Positions 36,131 through 47,455 of a DNA stretch of 64,000 bases are shown here, in pieces. The number at the start of each line of letters is the position of its first letter. Within the stretch, counting starts at the first letter, position 1. The stretch comes from Chamaecyparis obtusa. Lineage: Eukaryota > Streptophyta > Pinopsida > Cupressales > Cupressaceae. The notes beneath the pieces were generated by a model. That model made no database searches. It was given only the letters and a program-made list of their open reading frames with translations, and was not told the DNA's origin. The stretch lies in assembly GCA_027943335.1 (NCBI GenBank), contig BSBK01009257.1, forward strand, positions 372,001 through 436,000, in the 5' to 3' direction. A program made the position numbers and the translations under genes.

Positions 36131-36653
36131 ACAGTTATGGACATTAGAATTTGATGGAAGCTGTGCTAAAGCTGGTTCAGGTGCAGGAGTAGTCTTGATA
36201 GCCCCTAATGGAGAAATAACTTGTCTAGCCTACAAGTTAGACTTTAAAAATACTAATAATACTGCAGAATATGAAGCCCTTCTTCTTGGCATAGAGGCAG
36301 CCAAACAAAGAGGAGTTAAATTGCTTAAAGTTCAAGGAGATGCTGAATTGGTGGTGAGGCAAGTAAGAAGTCAGTATACTGTGAAAAATAATAGATTGAA
36401 AAATTATAAAAATAAAGTGTGGGATGAGATAGAAAGTCTGAATGCTTTCTCAATAATTTCAGTACCAAGAGATCAAAACTCTAGGGCAGACTCTTTGGCA
36501 GTATCCGCATCTTTACTCCTGCCACACCCTGACTTTAAAGACCAAGTTTATAGAATGGAAGTCCTATTCAGACCTAATGTACCTGATAATGAAGAATCCT
36601 GGCAGGTATTTGAGGATGATAAGCATATTCAACAGTTTATTGAAGGAACATGA
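36131..36653 (+). pseudogene. Archaeal-type RNase H placed before RT
   Basis: Blocks TLEFDGSCAKAGSGAGVVLI, NNTAEYEALLLGIEAAKQRG, VQGDAELVVRQVRSQYTVKN and RDQNSRADSLAVSASLLL give the D, E, D, D set, so the site looks complete. It lies straight after the protease and before RT in one frame, and ends in TGA at 36651. The minus-strand Tat element at 3980-10921 has the same domain after RT-RNase H, the order I know as usual, so this position is notable. Confidence 0.75.
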
Positions 36654-37082
36654 CCCTTTGCAGATCTGTGCTTTGAAAGTGATCAAGAGAAGGATCAGTT
36701 ATCAACTGATGAAGAGAAGTCAAAATCAGGTATCATCCAATTTAAAGGTAATAGAATTCCCTCTCATTTCATTTCCCTAGAAAAACTCTTTAATAAACAT
36801 GATGCTTACATAAAGAAGGAAAGGGATAAAAAAGGAAAAACTTGTGGGGAGTTTGATGCGATCAATATAGGAACTAAGGATAGTCCTAAAATGATAAATA
36901 TTGGGAAGTGCTGCACTCCTAAGGAAAGAATAAAAGTTAGGGAATTGCTGATTGAATTCCAGAATGTCTTTGCTTAGAGTTATGAAGACTTAAGAAACCT
37001 CATGGATGGAAGATTCAAACATACCATTCCTCTTAAACCTGGGGTAGCACCTGTCAAACAAAAATAGAGAAATTACAATCCT
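36654..37082 (+). pseudogene. Linker between archaeal RNase H and RT
   Basis: Same frame as the rest, with a stop at 36975 (CTTTGCTTAGAGT) and one at 37065 (AAAATAGAGA). It contains the RT-upstream pattern (ELLIEFQNVFA, then SYEDL and HTIPLKPGVAPVKQ) that precedes the polymerase core in gypsy elements. Confidence 0.55.
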
Positions 37083-38309
37083 TTGATTGAAGGGGCGATT
37101 TTCAAGGAAATTGATAAGATGCTGAAAGCTAGGATTATTTATCCTATTCATCATTCCACTTGGGTGGCTAAGATTGTTCCTGTGAGGAAGAAGAATGGAG
37201 AGATAAGAATCTGCGTGGACTTTAGAAATCTGAATCAAGCCTCCCTCAAGGACAATTTTGCTTTACCTAACATGGATCATTTGTTGCAGACTATTGCAAG
37301 ATCAGAAATGATGTGTATGTTAGATGGATTTTCAGGGTATAATCAAATACAGGTGGATGAAGTAGATCAATATAAAATAGCTTTCACTACACCATGGGGC
37401 ACATTTGCATATAATAGGATGCTTTTTGGGTTAATCAATGCAGGTGCAACCTTTCAAAGGGCTATGGACTTATCTTTTGGAGACCTAAAAAATAAAATCA
37501 TTGTGATATATCTTGATGATTTGACTGTCTTTTCTAAGAAGAGGAAAAATCATCTCAGAGATCTACCAAAGGTCTTGCAGAGATGTAGGGATCATGGCAT
37601 CTCATTGAACCCTAAAAAGACAGTATTTTGTGTCACTGAAGGTAAGCTTCTAGGTCACATTGTTTCTCAAGAAGTAAAAATTGATCCTGATAGAGTTAGA
37701 GCTATTCAGCAATTGAGTCTACCATTGAGTAAGACAGGGGTTAAATCTTTCTTTGGGCAAGTGAGTTTCTTGAGAAGATTTGTACCTAATTTTTCTGAGA
37801 TTGTGAAAAATATAGTTGACATGATGAAAGGTTATAAAACTTTTAAGTGGACTGATGTTGGAAAGAAATCCTTTGAAAACATAAAAGGTGCCATTGCAAA
37901 TGCTCCTGTCCTGGTTCATCCAGATTATACCGAGGAATTCATTATATATTGCTATGCATCAGAGCACACTATGTCAGCAATATTAATGCAAGAAAACAAA
38001 GAAGGTATACAAGCTCCAATTGCCTTCATGAGTATGCCCTTGAACAATCAGGAGCTAAAGTATTCACAGATTGAAAAACATGCCTATGCAGTAGTGAGAG
38101 CATTGAAAAATTTTAGGTTTTATATCTTGCATTCACATTCGGTTATTTATGTGCCCGATGTTGCAGTGAAAAGTGTTCTAACACAGCAAGATGTTGGTTG
38201 TAATAATAGGGGAGCTTGGATTGCTAAGGTTCAGGAGTATGATATTGATATTAAACCAACAAAGCTTGTGAGAGGAAATGCACTCTACAAAGCCATAGCA
38301 AAAGATTAG
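37083..38309 (+). pseudogene. Reverse transcriptase and gypsy RNase H of the Ogre-like element
   Basis: 408 open residues: VPVRKKNGEIRICVDFRNLN, FALPNMDHLLQ, MLDGFSGYNQIQVDEVDQYK, TTPWGTFAYNRMLFGLINAG, palm VIYLDDLTVFSKK (about 37503-37541) and KKTVFCVTEGKLLGHIVSQE. The connection and RNase H follow (FIIYCYASEHTMSAILMQEN). The polymerase residues are intact. The RNase H has YCYASE where an active enzyme has a DAS-type motif, so it is degenerate, in line with elements that carry a second RNase H. Ends at TAG 38307. Confidence 0.82.
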
Positions 38310-39623
38310 CAAGTTGAAGGAGATGTTCATAGAGTGATTATGGTAAGTCTGCAAGACTCCTGGTTCTCTAATATTGCATATTTTCTGACATATGGTGAAT
38401 GCCCAGATGGATTGACTGCTAAACAGAAGAGCGATTTGAAAAACAAAGTCCTGAGGTATGTGATCCATGATAATATTTTATATAAGAAAGCAATTGATGG
38501 TACTTTTCTGAGATGTGTTGATAAGGAACAGCAAGGAAAGTTATTGAAGTCCTTTCATGATGAAGCATGTCGAGGACATTTCTCTTCCACTGTGACTACC
38601 TTCAAAATTCTGAGACAGTGTTATTATTGGCCTGACATGTTCAAGGATGCATACAAGTGGGTTGCTAACTGTGAAAAATGCAAGTTGTTTACAAGTAAGC
38701 CTCAGTTGGCTGCTCTACCCTTAAGGCCGGTAGTGATAGAAGCTCTTTTTCAGCAGTGGGGTTTGGACTTCATAGGACCTATCAATCCTCCTTCAAGCCA
38801 GGGACATTCATATATCTTGACTGCCATTGATTACTTCAGCAAATGGGTTGAAGCTAAACCAGTGAAGAAAACTACATCTCAGGTGGTATGTGAATTTGTC
38901 AAGGAACAAGTATTGGTCAGGTTTGGAATTCCCACAAAGTTGATAATGGATAATGCCTCTTATTTTTCATCCTCAAAAATCATTGTCTTTTGTTACGACA
39001 ATGGGATTCAGGTAGGGCACTCTTAAGATTACTTTCCCCAAGGTAATGGATAGGCCGAATCTAGTAACAAAAACCTGATTAATATTTTGAAGAAGCTGGT
39101 TTTAGATAATCATAAAAATTGGCATATAAAGATATATGATGCTCTGTGGGCAGACAGAACCACTCCAAAAAGGGCTATTGGTATTTCACCTTTTGAATTG
39201 GTGTATGGAGTGGAAGCTAGTTTACCATTACCTTTGGAACTTGCTACTTGTAAGCTGAAAACTGCAATTGAGGATGATGTCTTTAGAGATGGTTCGGAAA
39301 TGAGAATTTTGTATCTGACAAAGTTGCAGGAAGACAGGGAAGATATGGTCGATAGGATCACAGAACATGAGAATCGAATCGAGAAGTTGTTTGACAAAAA
39401 GGCAAGGCCTAGGAAATTTATCGAAGGTGACCTAGTGTTACTATGGGATAAGAGACATGAACCCAGGGTAATGAACTCAAAATTCCAATCTTTATGGAAA
39501 GGTCCATTTCAGATTGTGCAGGTAAATCAAAATAACTCTTTCAAGTTGGCATATCCTTCAGGAGAGTCTCTGCCATGTTCCTATAATGGGAAGGACTTGA
39601 AGTTGTATCAAATGCACAATTGA
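38310..39623 (+). pseudogene. Integrase of the Ogre-like element
   Basis: Zinc-binding H..H..C..C: HDEACRGHFSS and ANCEKCKLF. Core: LDFIGPINPPSSQG, AIDYFSKWVEA, LIMDNASYFSS, and NG*AESSNKN, where a TAG replaces the usual codon before the catalytic-Glu segment. A TAA at 39024 precedes it. The C-terminal block 39087-39623 has GISPFELVYGVEASLPLPLE, GDLVLLWDKR and LWKGPFQIVQV; no chromodomain. Same frame as everything upstream. Ends at TGA 39621-39623. Confidence 0.8.
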
Positions 39624-39820
39624 AAGCAGGTAATCCCTGCATAGTAGTTAGTTAGGTAGGTTTTCCTTTCTTGTCATAGTTTAGTTGTTGCTTTTTCGTT
39701 TTTTGCTGCTTTTCCTTAGGTTAGTTCTCCTGTTATCAAGTTGTTGGCTGTTATGCAAAACCAAAGATTACCAAAGCTCTTTCAAGCATTGCAATGCTTA
39801 AATCCCCAGTTGAAGCCAAC

Positions 39821-41441
39821 TGTTGCCCCACTTTTTATCCTGTAGCCATTTCATAAAGGGGAAGATTTGGTGTCATAGCTAGGTCTAGTCATGTTGATGT
39901 CTAGGTCTAAGTCTTCTCTAGGATAGGATATCCTTGTCGGGTTCCCCTGCCACTGCCTTCTTGCTTTAAGCTGGGTGGGTTGTTTCAAAAGTCTCGTCAT
40001 ATTGGGTAGGTTATAGATCCTAACCCGGTAAGGAAGATGCTCTACTTGTGGATTGGTCGCATGATCGCATGAAGTAGAAAAGTGCCATGCGATCATGCGA
40101 AATGAAAGCCTGGGTAGATGGAAGTGCTAGTACAGAGGAACTGGTGGCGGGATTCGATTACAAGACTGCTGCTGTGGTCATGGTTGATGAAGGAAGAAAA
40201 CATAAAATAAAATTGAATTTAAAGCAGTAATTGCGGTCGGAAAATGGATTGGTCGCATGATCGCATGAATAAAATAACTATGCAATCATGCGACAATGGA
40301 AGCTCGAGCAAGTGAATGTGCTCTACGAGGGCCCACGAACGCCAATAGTGCGATCCACGTGCACCAATGATAAAGAGGTCACATGATCACAAGAAATAAA
40401 ATAATACCATGCGATCATGCGACAATGAAGCCTGTTGGGACCCACGTATGCCAACAGCGCAGATACAACAACAAACCGGGCAAGTGAAGGTTTAATATTT
40501 AATATTATATCACGCACCAATAATAGAGCGGTCGCATGATCGCATGAATTAAAATAATGCTATGTGATCATGCGAAATGGAAAGCTGAGATGACCGTTGA
40601 AAAGGTTATGATTGTGACCGTCCAGCTGCAGATCGATGGTGCAGATTCAAACTCGAAGGGTTCTGAGGGTTTTCAAATTCAAATGATGGCGCCAATAATA
40701 CATTTGCGCGTGTAACTGATTGGTTCAGAAACGTTTCGTATTCTGATGTTTTCTCCTTCTGATTCTGTAAGATGAAATTGATATTTCTGACTGTTGAATG
40801 CCTATGACTGATGAACTTCTCGGCACAGTGAACTATAAATGTACATTTCACTGATAACAATAGGGTCGGGAAACTTGGTATTGGAGCATGAGTAATTCCA
40901 TTTGCTTAGCTTTGTATTATGTTTGTTGTGTCGTAGCCAGGTTAGTTGCATTTTGAATAGAAAGGACAATTGTATGTGAAACTGCAATTTCTTCTTGGAT
41001 TCTATTTCATGTTAGCGATTGCAGCATGAGTAATTCTATTTGCTTCTCATGTATGATTCTGCTTCTATTCGCTTTAGTAGGTTATGCATTCATAAATTAA
41101 GGTAGATTAGAGTTAGTTGTTCATGTTGAAACTCTATGATGATTTGTAATCAACATTCTATTGCGGGTTATAAGTTATCTACCTCTTATCTTTGCCTGAA
41201 TTTCTTGTGCCTACAAGTAATTTGGTTAAAACCTTCATTATTCAAAGTATCTGATGATGTACAAAAACAAACCCATTGAATATCAAACACAATCAAGGAG
41301 CAGTACCTGTTAATTCAGAGGGCAGTGATAGTAAGCTTACACTAACCCATTTGTTGGTAAACATCTTTTTGTTCTCTCACCTTGGGTACTTAGAAAGTCA
41401 AAGATAGCAAATCTTTAGGGAGGACAAACTGTTAACCAACA
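39821..41441 (+). repeat. 3' LTR of the Ogre-like element
   Basis: TGTTGCCCCAC ... GTTAACCAACA, 1621 bp, followed by TTGTT. Hairpin modules are at 40057-40071/40086-40100 (perfect), 40253-40267/40279-40293, 40379-40393/40408-40422 and 40532-40546/40561-40575. The bases just before it are not clearly purine-rich, so the polypurine tract is unclear. Confidence 0.88.
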
Positions 41442-42020
41442 TTGTTATATCCATGTATTGCAGGATCCTAGTTCTTAGGACTTCTATTTCAAAGTTTATA
41501 AATAATTTGGAGTTCATGATTCCTGGTTTGCTAGATGTTCAAGAAATCCTTTTTGTAATCCAGCAAGTAGTGAATACAACTTTGTTATTATGTCTTGTAC
41601 TTATGTTTTCATGAATGAATTAATGACATTTTTAGACTTTAGTCTTTGATTTTTCAATTTAGTCACTCTTCCGTGGGGGCCCACACAGAAGGTGAACTTA
41701 GTTGATGATTAAGTAGAAACTAGACATAAGTTTTCTTGAAGTAGTTACATTCTATTGCTCTTGCAGCCACTCAGTAATAGAACCATTGGTTATTTCCTAC
41801 AGCATAGATGCATAGCTAAGTTTACTATTTGTAGCATTATCTTAAATTCTAAGTTAAATTGTTACCTCCATTCCTAATATAGATTTCCTACAGCAACGTC
41901 CTTTCTTTAGTTGTAATGACTTAAAGATGAATTAAAGCATATACTTTGCAGTCATCATTACAAGTTTACGCCCCTAGATTGATAAATCTAATGAGTTTAG
42001 TATGTTATTTTAAGTATGAC

Positions 42021-42868
42021 TGATGAAGGGTGCTCCCCTTGATACCACAAACACATAAGAGAAACAGAGAAACAACAACAATATGCAAGAACAGAAAATG
42101 GGCTTCTTATTATCTCCAGAGATGTGGAATTACAAACTTTCAGAATTACAATATGCAAAGCCACATGGGCATTCCCTTACAATATTCTCTAGGACAAAGC
42201 CTCGAATCAATACCCAGATCTACTACCTAGAACTATTCCAAACTGCCTAAGACAACACTACGGGCCTTCTTTATATAGGCAATTTCCACCGCCAGAGAAG
42301 GTTCTAGAAATTTAGCCCTAAGGGCCGACCAAACTTAGAATTATTTTATTTTACAATTTATTACATCAAAGTCAGCTCAAAATAACTTTTGAAACCCGAA
42401 CAGAAATTTTGAAGGAAATTATTTTCTGCCATTTCAGGTGGCCCAACTTCCGGACATCACAAGTCATCAGCAATTGACCCGATTGACTATTATAACCCCA
42501 TTTCAGAAGGGGCACGACGTGCTCTACAGCGCAAGCTTCATTTACCTGAAAATTTGACCTCATTCGAGACCTCTAAAGCCTTCAAAATTGAGTTCAAAGT
42601 CTCTGTACCTATTTCCAAAATCAAAATTTTTGAATATCTTCAAAACCAAACTTGATGTAGCAATGAAACTTTACTAGCGGGCTGATATGACTAAGATGAA
42701 CGTCTACATGTGAATTCAGAACATTCTGAGATCGTATGACCAACTTACTAAAAATAGCAAGTTTCCATAAATAGTAGCTCTACACAAGATAGCCCTTATT
42801 GAAAAAGAAACCAGAAATATTTTTGGGTGATGCAAGATTGCTCTTACACCCAGGATGCTCCTGCATCA
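42021..42868 (-). repeat. 3' LTR of the deleted chromovirus
   Basis: TGATGAAGGGTGCTCC ... GATGCTCCTGCATCA, 848 bp, the same length as the partner LTR. The first ~245 bp differ from it by about 6% by eye. The following GACACCCGGGGT also follows the LTR at 18685. Confidence 0.88.
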
Positions 42869-42906
42869 GACACCCGGGGTAATTTGAGAAGTGACCCTGT
42901 CACGAC

Positions 42907-43080
42907 TCAGGTGTGTAGAGGAAAACCAAGATGGTTAACCTCCTCCTTTGTCAGCCATGATGAATCTTCAATAGGTCGTCCTTTCCACTTGACTAGATAT
43001 TCTTCATATGTTCTATTCCTTGTGCTTCTACCGACACGACTGTCCAGTATGTCTTCAATCTCCTTAGTATTTGAACTACT
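42907..43080 (-). pseudogene. Chromodomain of the deleted chromovirus
   Basis: Minus strand reads EIEDILDSRVGRSTRN then TYEEYLVKWKGRPIEDSSW and a short tail to TGA (42907-42909). Unlike the copy at 20606-20800 the domain itself has no stop. Upstream of it (about 43080-43150) the frame is broken and joins the foreign segment. Confidence 0.75.
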
Positions 43081-43149
43081 TGCTAGAATACTCCATTGTG
43101 CCTGTTGGTTGTCCTTTTGGTTTCAACTTGCAGGTTTACACTATGATTG

Positions 43150-45373
43150 ACAATTTAATGTCACTGACTCTATCACCACTCCAAAGTCTGCAAGTAAAAG
43201 GGCCAATTAACAAGGATCAAAGAGATCCTCCTACACTTTGAGCCAAGATGCTTAGGCAGGTGTACCCTTGATTCACTTCTTGAAAGGAATCACTAACTAA
43301 TAGAAATTTATACCCCTTAATAATTGATTAAAGATTTTATCATTTATATGTGTGTGTATGATTGATGATGATGGACTGCTTCCAAAGAATAAATCAGTGC
43401 CTTAACCCAGGGCAAAGAGTCACTTGATAACATATATCAACTAAAACCTTAACTCAAACACACATGAACTCAGAGTAAGTGCTTTGCCTATTACTCCCCT
43501 CACTCCCAAACCTGATCATCAAATTACAATCCAACAATGAACCCACTGAAATCACCCTAAAGGCTTTAATCCCAACTTTGTTAGGAACTCCAAGCTGATC
43601 TCACAATACTCTTTGTTTACCATATGCTAATCCACCTTATGACATTAACATATATGAGTTCACAATCAAAACAAGAAGACAATCATCAATTTGAGATAGG
43701 AATTCAGGTGTATTCTTATTAACTTCAAAATCAATACATTACCAAAATGACAAATGCTAGGAACAAGAAACACAAAATCCAAGCTCTCCTTGTTCAGTAT
43801 AATACCATCAACAACAACCCCTAATACAGAAAAACTTTTGCAATATATACCCACCTAGTCATCTTGAAATCCCAAAACAGGATGCAACAAGCTACGGATG
43901 ACTAGGGTTAGGGTTTCACCCACCAGACCAACTAGAAACAGTCAAAAATTTATTACAGGGGAAGAAACCTAGGCAACCAGGAGAAGACAGATCCCGGAAA
44001 GATCCTCAATCATGACAATTCACTGAGAAGGTACTGAGAACCATGAAAATGCCAAAATTGTCAACCTATTCAGCCACCTGCAACACGCCTCGAGCACAAA
44101 GAACATAGTACAGACCCCTTCAAACGATCATGGAACACCCTAGACCACACTGCAGCAGTCAACAAAACCAATTCTACCAGATCCAGCCACTTGATCAATA
44201 AATTTCAGTCCTTTCTGTTGTAGAAAACCCTCCAAGAAATTTGAATTTGAATTACAACGGCTACCCCGACAAGGTTTAAAATGTGACCGTTGATTCTGTT
44301 CATTTCCCGGCAGATCGGGTGGTTTACATTTAATCTCACAACAGTCGCGAACCCTTTTGAAAAATCTTCAGCCCAATCAGCATACTGTAGCCAATAAGAA
44401 TCATGCATGTCAGCTACGCGTAGCAGACAGGACCCACAAAGTATAAGCCTTTAAATCGAATGATCATCGCATGATCGCATGGCCTGAAAAGATTCCATGC
44501 AATCATGCGACAGCTATAGATCCTGCCACACTGTCGGCCCCTTTGAAAGATTCAGGCCTACTGACAAATCCTAATCACCCTCCTACATGACCAATCGAAA
44601 CATCACAAGTCAGCACCACCTGTTAGAGGACCCACCCTCGTTAGCAGCTTGAGAAAAAGCTAAATCAATAGCTGGCGTAAGATCTCATAGCTCTGACAAC
44701 TTCCATGAGAACTTACGCCAACCGTAGATCTTCTACAGATGTCAAGTCCCACTGACAGATACACTAGAAACCAGGTCCCACTGACACGTCCAAGTAAGAT
44801 TCGAAATCAACGGATGGCGCATGATCTCAAAGGGGAAGAATATCCCTTAAGATCATGCACCGACCGTAGATTAAAAAGGCTTCACTGCAAGCCCCACTGA
44901 TAGGATCCTTCTCAACAACATGCCGACCAATGACAGAACGCCAACTGTGCCAACATGGCAGTGGACCCGCTCGCATTGAAAGGCTACGTCATGAAAAGGA
45001 ATCAACGGCTGGTGTAAGTTCGCAAGCCTCTGACAAATCTTATGAGAACTTACACCCGCCATTAGATTGAGATGGTGTAGGAGCCGGGCCCAGGAAAATA
45101 TTAAAGCCGAAACCATAGGAAAAATTAAAGGCGCGAGACTTAGGAGAAAATTAAAATATTAGGACTTAGGAAATATTAAAGCCCCCCGAAAAAGGTAACG
45201 TTAAAATAGAACAGGGCCAGGGTAAAACAAAAGGTTTTCATGCAACGGCTAGATATTTGAAAATTTGAACTAGGGCTTGAGGCTAGAGACATAAAAAAAC
45301 ATTGCAAGGACCAAAAGAAAAGTGCTACAACCATGAAATTTTTTCTGAGTGATAATAGTGCCGCTGTGATCTC
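43150..45373 (-). repeat. Foreign hairpin-rich segment, distant relative of the Ogre-like LTR
   Basis: Interrupts the integrase between the GDE-type linker (45374) and the chromodomain. It has four hairpin modules (45.01, 44.82, 44.67 and 44.47 kb). On the minus strand, after the hairpins, comes an ATTCAAATTCAAATTT..GAGGGTTTTC phrase (about 44219-44255) like the one after the hairpins in the Ogre-like LTR, so it seems to be a diverged LTR of that kind in minus orientation. I could not find a target duplication. No coding frame. Confidence 0.5.
44467..45056. repeat. Four hairpin modules with differing arms
   Basis: Arms: 44467-44481/44496-44510 (TCGCATGATCGCATG type, 14 of 15); 44674-44688/44705-44719 (GGCGTAAGATCTCAT with ATGAGAACTTACGCC, 14 of 15); 44816-44830/44847-44861 (GGCGCATGATCTCAA with TTAAGATCATGCACC, 13 of 15); 45011-45021/45046-45056 (GGTGTAAGTTC with GAACTTACACC, 11 of 11). 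The last three follow an ATCAA(C/T)(A/G)G-like lead and are followed by CCGTAGA or a similar end. Arm sequences differ, yet pairing is kept. Confidence 0.8.
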
Positions 45374-45949
45374 ATCTTCAACCTGAAATTCCTTATGCCT
45401 CCTTTTCTGATCTGCCTTAGCCTTATACCGTGCATTCATCTTGGTAATATGCTTCCTCACCTCCTCATGGATGTTCTTCAAATGTTCTGCAAAATCCTCA
45501 GCTTCAACACTACATATTTTTCCTTTATCTATCTTTCTCAATTCAGATGCATTTCTTGGACTACTTCCATATACAATATGTGGATGATGTGATGAACTAA
45601 ACCTCAAATCTATCTTCAACTCTTCACTTTCTGCTGGTGTCATTCTATGTGCTGCCTTATTTGACAAACTGGCTCCTGGAATCAAGTCCATCTGATGATT
45701 GATCTCTCTTACCAGTGATAATCCATCAGGTACATTATCAGATACAATATCCTGTAACTCATTCAATAATTCTGCAACTTCTACAGGTACATCTTCGACT
45801 TCCTTTTTCCTAGCCTTTGGAATTAAGGTAAAACACATATGCTCATGCTGCATACCATCTAAGAAATTTCCTCTATCAACAAAAGTTATTCTTGCATTAC
45901 CACATACCTTTTCTTCAATCTCCTTCAATGGTTTTAGCTTATACCGCAC
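45374..45949 (-). pseudogene. RT start fused by deletion to the integrase linker
   Basis: One minus-strand frame contains the protease-RT linker and RT start (REINHQMDLIPGASLSNKAA, TPAESEELK) and then, with no gap, integrase C-proximal sequence (SHHPHIVYGSSPRNASEL, EDFAEHLKNIHEEVRKHI, DQKRRHKEFQVEDEI). The junction is at about 45607-45612. Compared with the fuller copy at 20.6-25.2 kb the bulk of RT, all RNase H and the integrase core are gone. The frame runs on into the foreign segment to a stop at 45176, which is not real coding. Confidence 0.75.
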
Positions 45950-46012
45950 TCCATCCTTTATCAGGGAATAGGTATTCGCACGACCATCATGTACAGCACA
46001 TCTGTCAAACTG

Positions 46013-46345
46013 TCAGGGTCTACCCAACAACATATGATATGCATCCATAGATATGATATCACATAGTACCTCATCATGGTATCCACCAATCTTGAACTTC
46101 ACTAGGCACTGTTCACTGACCATAACCTTGTGGTCATCCTGTACCCAGGCAACCCGATATGGATGTGGATGTTTCTGCCTCTTGAGCTTCAACTTTTTCA
46201 CCATCTCTTCTGACACCAAATTATCAGTACTGTCACTATCAATAATCACATCACAACACTTACCCTCACACTTGCACCTAGTGCGAAATAGGCTCCTTTG
46301 CTCAAGTTCATTCTCACCACTCAACAAGACTCTTCTATTAATCAA
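46013..46345 (-). pseudogene. Aspartic protease of the deleted chromovirus
   Basis: 110 residues with CDVIIDSDSTDNLVSEEMVK (active site D-S-D-S where DSGSS/T is usual, so Gly is replaced by Asp), VAWVQDDHKVMVSEQCLVKF and the end AYHMLLGRP. It follows gag directly. Confidence 0.7.
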
Positions 46346-46439
46346 CGTCTCTCCTCTCTCAGCATCTTCAGAATGTGATGATCTGACATCTTCATCTACA
46401 TATGCAACTCTGGCCTGGCCTTCATTTCTTCTGTCTGTT

Positions 46440-47455
46440 CTTTCTTAGCGCTAAGGATATTCAAATGCCCTATGACCTTCTTCTCCACAGTGAAAACATG
46501 TTCCACGAAAGCCTCCTCTTCCAGATCCTTACCCTCTTTCTCTTCCTCTCTGATCTCTATTACTCTGATTATGGAAATGATTGAAATTATCTCCTCTTTG
46601 ATTTTGATTGTTACTGACCTCATCCTGCTTTTTCAGATCTTCATTTAGATCTCCATATGACCGTCCACCAGATTTGCTATCACGACCTCTTCCGCTTTGT
46701 CTCCTCTCAAACTTCTTGTTCAACTTTTCCTCTACTTTTAGGGAAAACTGGTATGCCTCTTCAATACTGTTTATTCGAACTAGATTCAATTCTTCCTGAA
46801 TGCTCGGCCTCAACCCATTAAGGTAACGGGCAACTTTCTCCTTATCAGCTTCCGCATGGCCTGTTTTGATGAGAAGTCGATAGAACTCCTCTATATACTC
46901 CTGAACAGATCTTCCTACTTGCTTCAAACTTTGTATTTTCTTCAGTAGGTCAAGCTCATAATCAACAGAGATGAACTGTCACTTCAATTTATCCACCATC
47001 TGCTCCCATTTTGTGATTTTATCCTTTCCTCTTTGATTTTGCTCCAATTCAATCTCTTGCCACCAGATCTTCACATGACCTTTCAGTCTGGCCTTCGCAA
47101 ATTTGACCCTATTAGGATCCTCAATATCTTCATACACAAAATATTTTTCGCATTCATTGATCCAGTCGATCAACTCTTTTAGGTTAAGATTTCCTGAAAA
47201 TGCAGGAACCTCAACCTTAGGTCTTTTCCCAATCTTAGAAATGGCTCAAAAAAGTCTTTCTTACTCCTGGTTCAAAATTTCGCCTTCTTTATTAGAATTT
47301 CCTTCTCCCTCGGCTTCATCCTCGCTTTCATCTCTGACATTAAGATTCATTCCTCTGCGAATCTCCTCTTGCAATGCTCGCACTTGTCTCTGTAGCTCTC
47401 TAACCTCAGGTGTCACAACACCAACTCTTCTGCCACGTTCTCTTCATGGAGGCAT
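46440..47455 (-). pseudogene. Gag of the deleted chromovirus, zinc knuckle damaged
   Basis: Start ATG at 47453-47455 (MPP, then a TGA at 47444, then RERGRRVGVVTPEV and a charged coiled-coil-like stretch to about 47280). Capsid region pieces: 47173-46979 (MIDWINECEKYFVYEDIE, LKGHVKIWWQEIELEQNQ) and 46927-46529 (VARYLNGLRPSIQEELNLV, QSGRGRDSKSGG). The knuckle reads CFHCGEEGHRAFEY, so the fourth zinc ligand Cys is Tyr (46457-46459). Frames shift between pieces. Confidence 0.7.

Larger units (their letters stand above)
32156..41441 (+). mobile_element. Ogre/Tat-like Ty3/gypsy element, complete, TSD TTGTT
   Basis: 9286 bp with two LTRs (1624 and 1621 bp), TG...CA ends and perfect 5-bp duplications TTGTT at 32151-32155 and 41442-41446. 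The primer site TGGCAACTCTACTGGGGA resembles the Arg-tRNA type reported for Ogre elements. One long reading frame (34014-39623) codes gag, protease, archaeal-type RNase H, RT, gypsy RNase H and integrase; only stop codons, no frameshifts, interrupt it. LTRs differ by about 4-5% by eye over the first ~225 bp. Inserted in the Athila-like 5' LTR. Confidence 0.88.
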
